Made by a program: the position numbers and the translations under genes. From Microbulbifer guangxiensis (GTDB taxonomy: Bacteria > Pseudomonadota > Gammaproteobacteria > Pseudomonadales > Cellvibrionaceae): DNA of 64,000 nt. The stretch is from positions 558,001 through 622,000 of the forward strand of contig NZ_JAJSAQ010000002.1 in the NCBI RefSeq assembly GCF_021729075.1, read 5' to 3'. Below the pieces are notes generated by a model. That model saw only the letters and a program-made list of their open reading frames with translations, searched no databases and was not told the origin of the DNA. Of the stretch, positions 9,919 through 19,597 are shown piece by piece (positions within the stretch are counted from its first letter, which is position 1; each line of letters begins with the position of its first letter).

Positions 9919-10631
9919 TGGCCACCCCCAGTTACGGTGAGATCACCCGCAACGGACTGTGGGGCAACAACCCGGCCCTGGTGCAGCTGCTGGGCCTCTG
10001 CCCGCTGCTGGCGGTAACCGGGACGGTGGTCAACGCCATCGGACTGGGCCTCGCCACCATCGCCGTGCTCACCTGTTCCAATCTCGCGGTGTCACTGGTG
10101 CGGCACCAGATGCCGGATACGGTCCGGCTGCCGGCCTCGGTGATGATCATCGCCACTTTCGTCACCTGCACCGAGCTGCTGATGAAAGCGTTCACCTATG
10201 AGCTGTACCTGGTGCTGGGTATCTTTATCCCCCTGATCGTCACCAACTGCGCAATCCTGGGCCGCGCCGATGCCTTTGCCAGCAAAAACCCTGTGCTGCC
10301 GTCGCTGGTGGACGGCTTCACCATGGGGCTCGGCTTTACCGCGGTGCTGATTACCATCGGCGCGGTGCGGGAGATACTCGGCCAGGGCACCCTGTTTGCG
10401 GATATGGACCTGCTGCTGGGCCCGATGGCAGCCGACTGGGGCATCAACGTGCTGGGCGCTGACTACCCGGGCTTCCTGGTTGCAGTGCTGCCCCCGGGGG
10501 CATTCCTGGTGACGGGTATGCTGATAGCGGCCAAGAATGCCATCGACGCGAGCATCGAGCGCCGCCGCAGCCAGCAGGTCAAGGTGGTCGCAGGCGCCAA
10601 GCGGGTACGCACCACCGGCAAGATCACCTGA
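9918..10631 (+). CDS. rnfE: Electron transport complex subunit RnfE (RsxE)
   Basis: A 237-residue inner-membrane subunit with six helices, paralogous to RnfA in inverted topology. [20 protein letters not shown] and [10 protein letters not shown] are family signatures and hold the Cys pair of the intramembrane Fe-S site. The start overlaps the rnfG stop (TAATG). It is the last gene of the operon. The nth (endonuclease III) gene that often follows rnfE in gammaproteobacteria is absent; a TetR gene begins 220 bases later. No clear intrinsic terminator follows. Confidence 0.96.
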   Translation: MATPSYGEITRNGLWGNNPALVQLLGLCPLLAVTGTVVNAIGLGLATIAVLTCSNLAVSLVRHQMPDTVRLPASVMIIATFVTCTELLMKAFTYELYLVLGIFIPLIVTNCAILGRADAFASKNPVLPSLVDGFTMGLGFTAVLITIGAVREILGQGTLFADMDLLLGPMAADWGINVLGADYPGFLVAVLPPGAFLVTGMLIAAKNAIDASIERRRSQQVKVVAGAKRVRTTGKIT

Positions 10632-10854
10632 CCCAAAGCGGCCGCGCCACTGTCAGGGCTTTTGCGCTTGTAGCTGGGCATCGCTGTAATGGCGTGTAAT
10701 GGATTTGGCGCGTTTCTCTGCCGGGCTCACCTAGCCATACGGTCCCATTCCGCTAGAATAAATCCCCCCTCGTGCAAGGCACAGGAGTGCCATCTGCCGG
10801 TGCCGCAATGGCTCAACCAATCCTTACCAACAATAAAAAAACAGGGACCCCCTC

Positions 10855-11562
10855 ATGACTATCGAGACTGCAATGCCAGACCTCGTCTACCAGGGCCGCC
10901 CCGCCCAGCGCGCTGACAGCAGGCAGCGGCGCAAGGCCATCCTGGAGGCCACCCTGCGCCTGATCGTGCGGGAGGGCATTCGCGGTATCCGCCACCGGGC
11001 CGTGGCCCGCGAGGCCTCGGTGCCCCTGGCCGCGACCACCTACTATTTCAAGGACCTCAACGACCTCATCAGCGACGCCTTCACCTACTTCGTGGAACAG
11101 GGCCTGGAGCACACCCGGCGGCTGCGGGAAGACAGCTTTGCCGCCGCCCGGGGCCTGACCGAGGAGGAGCGCAACTCCGATGCCGGCCGCAAGCTGCTGA
11201 CCCAGCAGCTGACCCGGTTCATTCTCTCCCACGTGCGCTCCCAGGCCGGCAACCGGGACTTCCGCCTGATCGAGCTGGCCTTCCGCAATGAGGCACTGCG
11301 CAACGAGCAGCTGACCCGCGCGATCCGCATGGCTCAGCAGGCCGCCGAGAGCATGATCCGGGAGTTCTTCGAATTGCTCGGGCTCGCAGACTCCCAGGCC
11401 GCGGCACAGATCACCCACGGCACCATACTGCACCTCGAATACCAGATCCTGTGCGGCGCGGTGGCCATCGACTCGCCACTGCTGGAGCGCACCGTTACCA
11501 TGATGATCCGGGGCCTGATCCCCTCCACGACGGGCGCGCACCAGCCGCTCATCGAGGCCTGA
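10855..11562 (+). CDS. TetR family transcriptional regulator
   Basis: A 235-residue DNA-binding regulator. The N-terminal TetR_N helix-turn-helix lies at about residues 25-70: RRKAILEATLRLIVREGIRG, then AVAREASVPLAATTYYF, the classic recognition-helix segment. The all-alpha C-terminal ligand domain has no recognisable specificity. An upstream AGGGA supports the ATG. The leader contains a TAGAATAAAT box that may be a -10 element. The target is unknown. The closest same-strand genes are rnfE before it and the MltF-like tandem after it; neither link is proven. Confidence 0.9.
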   Translation: MTIETAMPDLVYQGRPAQRADSRQRRKAILEATLRLIVREGIRGIRHRAVAREASVPLAATTYYFKDLNDLISDAFTYFVEQGLEHTRRLREDSFAAARGLTEEERNSDAGRKLLTQQLTRFILSHVRSQAGNRDFRLIELAFRNEALRNEQLTRAIRMAQQAAESMIREFFELLGLADSQAAAQITHGTILHLEYQILCGAVAIDSPLLERTVTMMIRGLIPSTTGAHQPLIEA

Positions 11563-11704
11563 AGACCACAGTCCGGACCCGTCAGTGCTGGCGGGTTCAT
11601 CACTCCCCTCAGCTACTCGCCCGCTCCCTGTCAGCCAACGCTCCCGCCATCCGGCTGCGGGGCTAGGCTGAAAAGGTAATTTTGCGCGAAAGCCGCTTCA
11701 TGCC

Positions 11705-13408
11705 GTGAACGTCACAGACAAGTACCATTCTCAGCTATTGCCCCTCGTTCTGGTGTCGCTACTGGTGCTGGCGCTGGGCGCCTGTGAGCGGTCTGGTGCC
11801 CCTCCCGGGCCTGAGTCCGGAGCGCGGGCCAGTGAGGAAGCATCTGCAGGTAGGCCAACTGGGCCCGCGATCGGTACCGCCGGCGGACGGGAAGTCACGC
11901 CGCTGGAACTGTTTGATAATTACACCGAGACCGGCGACCTGCCGGCGATCAGGCAGCGTGGCAAGCTGCGCCTGCTGGTGGACCCGAGCCGCACCGCCGT
12001 CCTGCCACGCCAGACCACCCAGCAGGATGTGGAGATCGAACAGGTCCGGCGCATGGCCCGGGAGCTGGGGCTGGAACTGGTGATTCTGCAGGTCGACAGC
12101 TTCGACAAGCTGATCGAGCGGCTCGAGGCCGGCGCAGGCGACCTGATTGCAAACAACCTGCTGGTGACCGAGGAGTGGCAGCAACAGGTCGACTTCTCCG
12201 AGCCCACCGCGGAGACGAAAGTCGTGCTGGTTTCCGCCGCCGGCACTCCGGACGTCCGTGACGGACAGAAACTGGACGGCCGCACACTGGTGGTGACCCG
12301 GGGCACTGCCTTCGAGACGATGGCCGGCGAGTTTGCCCGGCAGCACCCGGGACTCGCGGTGGAAGTCCGCGACACCAACTACATCGACCTGTTAATAGAC
12401 GTGGCCGACGGCAAGGCCGACTTCACCATCGTCGACCAGCCGGCTCTGGAGCTGGTACAGCAGTTCCGCGACGACCTCAAAGCCAATGTCGCATTTCCGG
12501 GAGAGCACCAGCTGGCGTGGGCAATCCGCAAGGGCTCGCCGGAGCTGCTGCAGGCCATCAACGAACAGGTACGACTGCTGCGCCCAATCCGCCCCGGAGG
12601 CCGCTCCACGGGTGACCTGGACACCATCCGCAAGCGCGGGGTGCTGCGCGCTGTGACCCGCAACCACCCGGGCACCTACTTCATGTGGCGAGGCCAGATC
12701 CTCGGCTTTGAATTCAACCTGCTGGAAAACTTCGCCACTACCCTCGGCGTGCGCCTCGACATCATCGTGGCCGACAGCCGGGAGGATTTCGTGCGATTGT
12801 TACGGGACGGCGATGCCGATATTTCTGCCAGCCTGCTGGCGATCAGAATAGACCGCCAGGAGGACGACATGGCCTTCTCTATCCCCTATCTGGAGAGCCC
12901 GTCGGGCATCGTCGCCAGGCCCGAAGACAAGCTTTCCAACCTCCAGGAGCTAGCCGGACGCACCATCTGCGTGCGGCCCGGCAGCAGCCAGTTCGAGGCA
13001 GCCCAGGAACTCAGGCGGCAGGTGCCCAACCTGAAACTGCAGGAGATCCCCGGCACCCTGGACATCCAGCAGGTCATTGAACAGGTGGCGAACCGGAATT
13101 GTGATCTCACCATCGCTGACGAGATTTCCGTCAGGCTGGAACAGGCCTGGCAGGGAGACATCGAATTTGCCCTGCCACTACCCGGGGATACCAACCGTTA
13201 CGCCTGGATGCTACGCAAATCGAATCCGGAATTACTGGCCGCCATCAATGATTTCTTTGCCGAGCCCAGTACCGATGACAAGCTGCCGGAGCTCATTGAA
13301 CGCTACTTCAACTCTCCGCAGCAGACCCCACCGGACACAAGGGAGCTCAACCGAAATGGGGAGAGCATCCGTGATGACCCTACGGTGCGCCGCTACGTGG
13401 AGAAATAG
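11705..13408 (+). CDS. MltF-like lipoprotein with two solute-binding domains, lytic domain lost
   Basis: A 567-residue predicted lipoprotein (lipobox LGAC, Cys near residue 27) with two tandem periplasmic solute-binding type 3 domains (about residues 70-280 and 300-545). It is collinear with the next gene over its whole length (for example RAVTRNHPGTYFMW against RAVSRNHPGTYFMW). It ends with TAG exactly where the paralogue has the Tyr that leads into its SLT transglycosylase domain. It is therefore a truncated MltF-type protein that could still sense or bind a ligand but cannot cleave peptidoglycan. The start is GTG at 11705; the nearby ATG at 11700 is closed at once. See the stub at 13409-13471. 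Confidence 0.85.
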   Translation: MNVTDKYHSQLLPLVLVSLLVLALGACERSGAPPGPESGARASEEASAGRPTGPAIGTAGGREVTPLELFDNYTETGDLPAIRQRGKLRLLVDPSRTAVLPRQTTQQDVEIEQVRRMARELGLELVILQVDSFDKLIERLEAGAGDLIANNLLVTEEWQQQVDFSEPTAETKVVLVSAAGTPDVRDGQKLDGRTLVVTRGTAFETMAGEFARQHPGLAVEVRDTNYIDLLIDVADGKADFTIVDQPALELVQQFRDDLKANVAFPGEHQLAWAIRKGSPELLQAINEQVRLLRPIRPGGRSTGDLDTIRKRGVLRAVTRNHPGTYFMWRGQILGFEFNLLENFATTLGVRLDIIVADSREDFVRLLRDGDADISASLLAIRIDRQEDDMAFSIPYLESPSGIVARPEDKLSNLQELAGRTICVRPGSSQFEAAQELRRQVPNLKLQEIPGTLDIQQVIEQVANRNCDLTIADEISVRLEQAWQGDIEFALPLPGDTNRYAWMLRKSNPELLAAINDFFAEPSTDDKLPELIERYFNSPQQTPPDTRELNRNGESIRDDPTVRRYVEK

Positions 13409-13471
13409 GCACCCGACTGGTTACCGATCGTCGCGCAGAGGTGCCGGGAGAGTCACTTCCGCCCCGGGCCA
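13409..13471 (+). pseudogene. Decayed N-terminal stub of an SLT lytic transglycosylase domain
   Basis: Reading on in frame past the TAG at 13406-13408 gives APDWLPIVAQRCRESHFRPG before a second stop (TGA, 13472-13474). The intact paralogue has DFDWRLIVAQMFQESTFNPK at the same place. The shared residues are D, W, I, V, A, Q, E, S, F and P, including the catalytic Glu of the ES motif. The stop replaces a Tyr codon of the paralogue. No further SLT homology was visible before 13600, so the rest of the domain is deleted or eroded. Confidence 0.75.
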
Positions 13472-13600
13472 TGACTACGGTGCGCTGGAGCACGAACAGT
13501 CCGCCAGTCGCCAGCGCGCTTCTCAGGTGGCGGTCGCGAACTACCGGCCTGCGACTAGACTTGAATGTATTCGTCAGTCCTAGCAGTTCCGGGAGCCCCA

Positions 13601-16168
13601 ATGCCGCAATGCCTGCGAATCGTCACCAGCCTCCTCTTCCTCTGCCTGCTGACAGCCAGTGGCTGCGGGCGCGAGGGCAATGACGCACCCGCTGCCGACG
13701 AGCCCATCAAGCAGCATGCGGATGGAACGGACTCCGGCGCCGAGCGCCAGCGTACCGACCGCAAAGACACCCCCCGCAAGGAAGCCCCCGAAGATCCGAA
13801 ATCAAGCAAGGCCCCTGGCGAGAAGGAACAACCGGCCGTCGCAGAACCCGTCCCTGATGATGCCAATCGCGAAACCACAGCAGACAGCGAAGAGGCGGGC
13901 GTCAAAGAGGAAGATGCAGACACCGAAGAGGCTGAAGACGAGCAAACTGCGGAGGAAGACGAAGCCCGTGACAAGTTTGCCGGCCACGTTGCGGGCCTGG
14001 AGGACCCCCGCCCCGAAGCCGCCTGGGCTCCGGATACCACCGGCGAATACCCCATCGGCGCCTTCAACAATTACATCGAGAAAGGCGATCTCGACGCGAT
14101 CAAAAAACGCGGCAAGTTACGCATCCTGGTAGACATTGCCAATACGGACTCCCTTCACAGGGCCGCCACCCTGCAGGATATCCAGATCGAGCGCGCCAAG
14201 CGCAAGGCCAAGTATCTCGGTCTGGAGCCGGTAGTGCTGTATGTGGACAAGTATGAGCAGTTGATCCCGTTGCTCATCGAAGGCAAGGGAGACATCATCG
14301 CCAACCATATGGTAATCACGGAAAGTCGGCTGAAACAGATCGATTTCTCCATCCCAGTGGGCAAGACGCGCTACCTGCTTCTGTCCCGCAAGGAGACCCC
14401 GGATGTGAAGGAAGGGGAATCCATGAAGGGCAAGACCGTATATGTGACCAAAGGCACACATATGGAAGAGATTGCCAAGCAGAGGGCACCAGACTTCCCC
14501 GGTGTGAAGATCAAGGCCGTCGACACTAACTACATCACGCTCGCTGAAGAAGTCTCACGTGGCAAGATCGATTTCACCATAATCCCGGACACCGCCTTCG
14601 ACCTGATCTCCCAGTACCGGGACAACCTGAAAGACAACTTCACGGGGGATGTGGAGCGGCCGACGGCCTGGGGGATCCGCAGGAACTCACCCCAGCTCAA
14701 AGAGGAGCTGGACAGGGCCGTACGCCATTTCGAGCTCACCAAACTCGACGACAGATTCCTCGGCGATCTCGACGGCATCAAGGAGCGCGGCGTACTCCGC
14801 GCCGTCTCCCGCAACCATCCCGGCACCTACTTCATGTGGAAGGGACGCGTGATGGGGTACGAGTACGAGATGCTGCAGAAATTCGCCAAGAAACTGGATG
14901 TCCGCCTGGAGGTTATCGTCGCGCCTACCCACAAGGAGCTGTTTTCCATGGTGCGGGATGGCAAGGCGGATGTCGCCGCCAAGCTACTATCTGCCACAAG
15001 AGCCCGTGATGAGGCCGGCTTGGATTTCGGTCCCACCTATATGAAAGAGTCCGTCTCCATTGTCGGGCGTCCCGACGACAAAATCGAATCACTGAAAGAT
15101 CTGCGCGGCCGGACACTGCATTTGTTGCGCTCCAGCAGTCAGTTTGAATTGGTCATGGAGCTACTGAAAGAACACCCCGAATACGGGAACCTGGGTGTCG
15201 ATATCGAACTGGTGCCCGAGGAGCTCACCATTCCGCAGATACTGGACCGTGTCGCCGACGGCGAATACGATCTGACCATCGCCGACGATGCCACAGTGCG
15301 CCTGGAGCACCACTGGCGTGACGATATCGTCAATCTCTACGACCTCCAGATCGAGGACAACAATTACGCCTGGATGGTGCGGGAGCAAAGCCCCCAGTTA
15401 CTCGAAGCCATTACCGAATTTTTCAATGACCCGAAGATTGCCAAATTGCGGGATACGCTGTACCACAAATATTTCGACGAACCCAAGCGCACCCGGGATG
15501 AGATCAAGAGTCTGAGCGAAAAAGGGCAGATCTCCCCTTACGATCACCTGGTAAAAAAATATGCCGAACAGTACGACTTTGACTGGCGTCTGATCGTCGC
15601 GCAGATGTTTCAGGAGAGCACCTTCAACCCCAAGGCCAAGTCCTGGGTCGGCGCCCGCGGCCTGATGCAGGTGATGCCGGATACCGGCAAGCAGGTGGGC
15701 GAGCACAAAAACCTGTTTGACCCGGAAACCAGTGTTCGGGCAGGAATGAAATACCTGGAGTGGCTACACCGCAAGTTCGAGGACAAGGGCATCAGCCCGG
15801 AAAACATGATGTGGTTCACCCTCGCCTCTTACAACGCCGGCCTGGGCCACGTTTACGATGCCCAGGACTTGGCCGAGGAAAAGGGCTGGGACCGCAAAGT
15901 CTGGTTCGACAATGTGGAAAAGGCCATGCTGTTGCTGTCCGAGAAGAAATACTATTCCAAGGCCCGCTACGGCTATGCCCGTGGGCGCGAGCCCTATGAC
16001 TATGTGCGCAAGATCTCCCAGCGCTTCCGCACTTATGCCGCGCTGCTGGAAGCCTACCAGCGGCAGCAGGAGGTCGGGCGGATCACCTGCTCCAGCCTGC
16101 CGCCCTGGCTCGCCGCCAATCTGGCCGGCTGCCAGCAACTCTCCGCCCAGGCCCTGGCCCGGCACTAA
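13601..16168 (+). CDS. MltF-type membrane-bound lytic murein transglycosylase
   Basis: An 855-residue lipoprotein from this start, much longer than E. coli MltF (about 518) because it has two solute-binding domains and a long acidic linker. Order: signal peptide with lipobox ASGC; disordered Glu/Asp/Lys-rich segment (about residues 25-145); two SBP type 3 domains; SLT domain from about residue 655, with catalytic Glu672 in QMFQESTFNP, then GARGLMQVMP and ASYNAGLGHV. It should cleave murein glycan strands non-hydrolytically, with the SBP domains as muropeptide sensors. The start at 13601 is preferred over 13565 because GGGAG lies just upstream and the signal peptide begins there. It shares its strand and ancestry with the preceding gene. 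Confidence 0.92.
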   Translation: MPQCLRIVTSLLFLCLLTASGCGREGNDAPAADEPIKQHADGTDSGAERQRTDRKDTPRKEAPEDPKSSKAPGEKEQPAVAEPVPDDANRETTADSEEAGVKEEDADTEEAEDEQTAEEDEARDKFAGHVAGLEDPRPEAAWAPDTTGEYPIGAFNNYIEKGDLDAIKKRGKLRILVDIANTDSLHRAATLQDIQIERAKRKAKYLGLEPVVLYVDKYEQLIPLLIEGKGDIIANHMVITESRLKQIDFSIPVGKTRYLLLSRKETPDVKEGESMKGKTVYVTKGTHMEEIAKQRAPDFPGVKIKAVDTNYITLAEEVSRGKIDFTIIPDTAFDLISQYRDNLKDNFTGDVERPTAWGIRRNSPQLKEELDRAVRHFELTKLDDRFLGDLDGIKERGVLRAVSRNHPGTYFMWKGRVMGYEYEMLQKFAKKLDVRLEVIVAPTHKELFSMVRDGKADVAAKLLSATRARDEAGLDFGPTYMKESVSIVGRPDDKIESLKDLRGRTLHLLRSSSQFELVMELLKEHPEYGNLGVDIELVPEELTIPQILDRVADGEYDLTIADDATVRLEHHWRDDIVNLYDLQIEDNNYAWMVREQSPQLLEAITEFFNDPKIAKLRDTLYHKYFDEPKRTRDEIKSLSEKGQISPYDHLVKKYAEQYDFDWRLIVAQMFQESTFNPKAKSWVGARGLMQVMPDTGKQVGEHKNLFDPETSVRAGMKYLEWLHRKFEDKGISPENMMWFTLASYNAGLGHVYDAQDLAEEKGWDRKVWFDNVEKAMLLLSEKKYYSKARYGYARGREPYDYVRKISQRFRTYAALLEAYQRQQEVGRITCSSLPPWLAANLAGCQQLSAQALARH

Positions 16169-16172
16169 CCAC

Positions 16173-16206
16173 AAAAAAAGCCGGCGGGTTGCCCCGCCGG
16201 CTTTTT
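16173..16206. terminator. Bidirectional intrinsic terminator
   Basis: A perfect stem GCCGGCGGG/CCCGCCGGC is flanked by an A-run on the left and a T-run on the right, so it can stop transcription of the MltF gene (plus) and of the cytochrome gene (minus). It lies between their stop codons. Confidence 0.9.
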
Positions 16207-16238
16207 CATTCATCGGTCAACGCACCAAAGCACGTTGT

Positions 16239-17390
16239 TCAGCTGCAGCTGCCAGGCATGCTCGCCACCCACTCCCGCAGCAGCGCTGTCCCCTCTTCGT
16301 GCTCGAGACTGCGACCCAGCTCGGGCATCATCGCCCCCGGGTTGGTGGTCTCGACGCGGAAGTTGAGGATGGACTTCTCCGGCTCTCCGGGCACGATGGC
16401 AAATAGGCGGTTGCCACTGCCGGTACCCGCCGCCACCGGCGGCTTGCACAGACCCAGCTTGCGTCGATCCTGTTCCAGGTAATGCAGCATCAGACCGGAG
16501 GTATCCGCCGCGCCGGACGGGTTGTGGCAGTGGCCACAGTTGATGTCCAAGTAGCTGCGGGCGCGCTCCTCCAGGGACGCACTGGCATCCTTGAAGTGCA
16601 CATTTCTCGGGATCGCCTCGAACTCGGGCAGGCCACTCAGGTAACCGATCTGCTGCCAGTGCAACAACTGGTTCTCGCTGCCGCCGGCATAGGCGTAGTC
16701 CTTGTTCAGGTGTCGTGCACGGGGACCCAGCGGCTGGATCGCCTTCGCCGTGTGGTTATCCGCATGGCAGCCGGCACACTGGTTGGCATCGGGCACAACG
16801 TAGGTAAAGCTGGTGGGCTCACCACTTTCACTGGCCAGCTGCAGACGGGTCGCGTCACCGGCAATTTCCAGCACGGCCTCGGTCTGCTCGGCATTCCAGA
16901 CATACGGCAGGGCTTGCCAGCCGTCGGCACGTTTGACCAGCACGCGGGTTTCAATCAGGCGGACATTGTCCAGGTCCAGCGCCTCGCCGCGCTTGCCGGC
17001 AACGTAATCGCGGCTGTAGTCATCAGTGCGCAGCACCGCCGCCTGCATACCACCGTTTTCCTTCGGGTAGTAGAAAGTCTTGGTGATGACCGTACCCACG
17101 GGGTAGTCGAAGTTTTCATCTCCGTACTGGGCAGCAGTGCCCGCAGGCATCCAGACCGTGCGCAGTTTGTGCGCGTAGTCGGTAAACAGGGCCGTATTCA
17201 GGTCGTAGGGGATGACGCCGTCATTGAGTGACAGCTCCCCATCGATGGCCTCGACCACATGCCATTCGCTGAGTTTTTCCGGTACAGCATCACGCCCGAA
17301 GACAGTGACCTGCTCTCTCGGTGCATCGCAGCCGCCAAGGGCGGCCGCGAACAATGGGGCCAGCACCGCGCCCCATAGTTTCTTACGCAT
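16239..17390 (-). CDS. Di-haem c-type cytochrome-like lipoprotein (HNE_0200/SO_2930 family)
   Basis: A 383-residue exported protein with a lipobox (LGGC, Cys near residue 21). Two CXXCH haem sites are visible, CAGCH in the middle and CGHCH in the C-terminal third, followed by Met/His-containing segments that could supply axial ligands (MMPELGRS). The start ATG at 17390 overlaps the stop of the beta-helix gene by 8 bases, so the two are translationally coupled; an open frame extends further upstream only because of that overlap. This matches a known two-gene pair of unknown function, a beta-helix protein with an HNE_0200-like partner, here recalled from family knowledge. Periplasmic electron transfer is inferred. 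Confidence 0.82.
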   Translation of the reverse strand: MRKKLWGAVLAPLFAAALGGCDAPREQVTVFGRDAVPEKLSEWHVVEAIDGELSLNDGVIPYDLNTALFTDYAHKLRTVWMPAGTAAQYGDENFDYPVGTVITKTFYYPKENGGMQAAVLRTDDYSRDYVAGKRGEALDLDNVRLIETRVLVKRADGWQALPYVWNAEQTEAVLEIAGDATRLQLASESGEPTSFTYVVPDANQCAGCHADNHTAKAIQPLGPRARHLNKDYAYAGGSENQLLHWQQIGYLSGLPEFEAIPRNVHFKDASASLEERARSYLDINCGHCHNPSGAADTSGLMLHYLEQDRRKLGLCKPPVAAGTGSGNRLFAIVPGEPEKSILNFRVETTNPGAMMPELGRSLEHEEGTALLREWVASMPGSCS

Positions 17391-18681
17391 CTTCAGCCTC
17401 GAGCTTTGCCATCTTGCTGTCATCAGCGGCAGGCTTGTCAAAATCCAGCACGATCTGCGGCAGTTTTTCCAGCGTGCACTGGTGCGCGGCGATATCAGTG
17501 GAAATGTTCTTGAAATCGTTTGAGGCATCGATGTTGATGATGCCGGCATCGCCGTTGTCGATGCAGAGTTTCAGGGATTCCGGCAACTTGCCATCTACGA
17601 GCTTCTCCTCGTTGACGACACCATCCCACAGAATATCGGGCAGGCTGCCGCTGAGTCCGAACTTGGCCAGCTTGAGGGCCTTCAGCTCCAGGTGATCGGG
17701 AGATTCCCCGCCGCCGGAGAACTGGTTGCCGTAGATGTAGATACCTTCCGGATACGGGTCAAAGGCTTCCTGAGTGGACTTGTCCGAGTAATAGCCAGCG
17801 GTGTAGTAGCTGCTGACGATCACGTTGGCCGTGTCGTTATCGGAGATTTCGTTGTTGAAGATCTCTACATAGTCATTGGAGTTGATCACGATACCGGAGC
17901 CGGCGGGTACCGCTGCCACCGGCGTGCCTTCATGGCCGAAGTTCTCGGTATTGTTGGCAAACACCTTGTTGTCGTAGACACGGGTGCTGTGACCCGGCTG
18001 TGGCAGGTTCGGCATGTTGAAGACGAGAATACCGCCGGTGTTGTTGGTGGCCACGTTGTCGTAAACGTCCGCACCGATGGTGTTCTCGATCTCGATGCCG
18101 GCCACGTTGTACTCGGCGCGGTTGTTGCGCACGATCACATTGCGGGACTGTCCCACGTAGATGCCCGCATCGGAAGCGCCGATCGCTACCGTGCCCTCGA
18201 CCAGGGTGTTCTTGGTCTGTACCGGGTAGATACCGTAGGCACCATTCTCGGTGGCCGGGCCGTTGGTCCACTCCACACGAATATTGCGGATGATGATGTT
18301 TTCACCCTCGTTCACCTTCAGCGCATCACCGATGGTGTCCTCGATGGCCAGGTCCTCGATGGTGAAGTCGCTGGCGTTGACCAGCAGGCCTTCGGCGCCC
18401 TGGATCTGGTCCTTGAAGGAGAGGATGGTCTTGTCCATGCCCGCGCCGCGAATGGTCACACCGTCCACGTTCAGGGACAGGCTGCGGTTGATCGGGAAGG
18501 TGCCCTCGGGCAGCTCGATCACATCGCCGGGCTTGGCGGAAATCAGTTGTTTCAGCAGGTTCTTCTGGAAGTCGGCGGCCTCTGCCTGTTCAGCAACACC
18601 GGCCTGCTTGTCAGCTTCCTGAGAACAGCCCGTGGCCAACAGGGCTGCCAGTACCACACCCAGGTACGCAGAGTTTTTCAT
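17383..18681 (-). CDS. Parallel beta-helix repeat lipoprotein
   Basis: A 432-residue lipoprotein (lipobox ATGC, Cys19). The mature part is a right-handed parallel beta-helix with repeating N/D/G-rich turns: VTIRGAGMDKTILSF, then IEDLAIEDTIGDALKVNEG, IIIRNIRVEWTN, VIVRNNRAEYNVAGIEIEN and ADVYDNVATNNTGGILVF. Such folds usually bind or cleave polysaccharide, but no lyase active site could be assigned. An AAGGA ribosome-binding site precedes the ATG. The downstream gene is the di-haem protein, overlapping by 8 bases. The pair could act on the outer-membrane or periplasmic side. Confidence 0.85.
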   Translation of the reverse strand: MKNSAYLGVVLAALLATGCSQEADKQAGVAEQAEAADFQKNLLKQLISAKPGDVIELPEGTFPINRSLSLNVDGVTIRGAGMDKTILSFKDQIQGAEGLLVNASDFTIEDLAIEDTIGDALKVNEGENIIIRNIRVEWTNGPATENGAYGIYPVQTKNTLVEGTVAIGASDAGIYVGQSRNVIVRNNRAEYNVAGIEIENTIGADVYDNVATNNTGGILVFNMPNLPQPGHSTRVYDNKVFANNTENFGHEGTPVAAVPAGSGIVINSNDYVEIFNNEISDNDTANVIVSSYYTAGYYSDKSTQEAFDPYPEGIYIYGNQFSGGGESPDHLELKALKLAKFGLSGSLPDILWDGVVNEEKLVDGKLPESLKLCIDNGDAGIINIDASNDFKNISTDIAAHQCTLEKLPQIVLDFDKPAADDSKMAKLEAEDA

Positions 18682-18921
18682 GAGGTTGTCCTTTATTCGA
18701 GTTATCTATCGCGTATTCGAACTGTCTATTTATGTGACCCAGATCGGCGCGGGAGTTCTACCTGCCACCAAACCTGTACGCTTGTACCAGTTTGCAAGCC
18801 AAAAAAAATGAGCTGGCTGCCAGCGGGCCGATAGTATCCAATCGGCACACGGCCGGCAAGGCACATGTCTTGCCGCCAACGGCGCTGCGCGGTAGTGTCT
18901 TGAGCCAGAACAAGACAGAGA

Positions 18922-19521
18922 ATGAATCCCATGCACACCCGAGCAGCGACTATCGCCATAAGCGCCCTCCTCGGCACTTCCGCAGGCGTCGAGGCCAGGG
19001 AGACCCTGGAGGTTTTCATCACTACGCCGGAGGGGCAGCGTTTCCAGGCCCACCAGGAGCTGGGGGCAACCTTCGAGGTATATGACTCGGGTGCGATCTC
19101 TGGTCCCAGCACCGTGCAGGAATACAGCGCCATCCGTTGCGACAGCGCATGGGGTGCCATGAAGTACCGGATCCCCCTGGCGAGCGGGCCCGGCTACCGC
19201 CTGGAGGCGCACGGGGACAAACTGCGGCTGCGCGTGGTGGAGTACTCGGTGCATAGCGAGGACACCAATATTGCCGCGATGGAAGTGCACTGCATTGATT
19301 CCGCGCCGAGACCGATCACGAACGCGCTCGGAGAAGTGACTCTGGAGCGGGGCAGCGAACAGAGACAGAGCTTTCAGCTGGCCGGCGGCTACCTTGTGGA
19401 GTTTCGTTACCGACCCAGTGGCAGCGGCGGCACCCTGGCCAGCGAGGGCGAAAAAGTCGGGGCTTCCGGTGCCGCATCACAGCAGGCGGACGCCGGCCTG
19501 ACGACCAGTGATGAGGGCTGA
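18922..19521 (+). CDS. Hypothetical secreted protein
   Basis: A 199-residue protein with a probable signal peptide (cleavage near AGVEA-RE, about residue 25). The mature part looks beta-rich (LEVFITTPEG, YRLEAHGDKLRLRVVEYSVH, GGYLVEFRYRPSGSGG) with two Cys that could pair. The tail is Gly/Ser/Ala-rich and probably disordered. No family was recognised. It is divergent from the beta-helix gene, with a shared 240-base promoter region, and convergent with the Yip1 gene. The ATG at 18922 or at codon 4 could be the start. Confidence 0.6.
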   Translation: MNPMHTRAATIAISALLGTSAGVEARETLEVFITTPEGQRFQAHQELGATFEVYDSGAISGPSTVQEYSAIRCDSAWGAMKYRIPLASGPGYRLEAHGDKLRLRVVEYSVHSEDTNIAAMEVHCIDSAPRPITNALGEVTLERGSEQRQSFQLAGGYLVEFRYRPSGSGGTLASEGEKVGASGAASQQADAGLTTSDEG

Positions 19522-19556
19522 ATCCCGGAGGTGATCTCAGCCTGAAACATCTCTGC

Positions 19557-19590
19557 CGGTGTTCGCCCGGCAGGCCCGGGGCGAACACCG
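19557..19590. terminator. Hairpin between convergent genes
   Basis: A perfect 12-base stem, CGGTGTTCGCCC with GGGCGAACACCG, and a 10-base loop, between the stops of the secreted-protein gene and the Yip1 gene. It has no T-run on either side, so it may be a weak or Rho-assisted terminator or an mRNA-stabilising hairpin. Confidence 0.5.
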
Positions 19591-19597
19591 CGCAACA

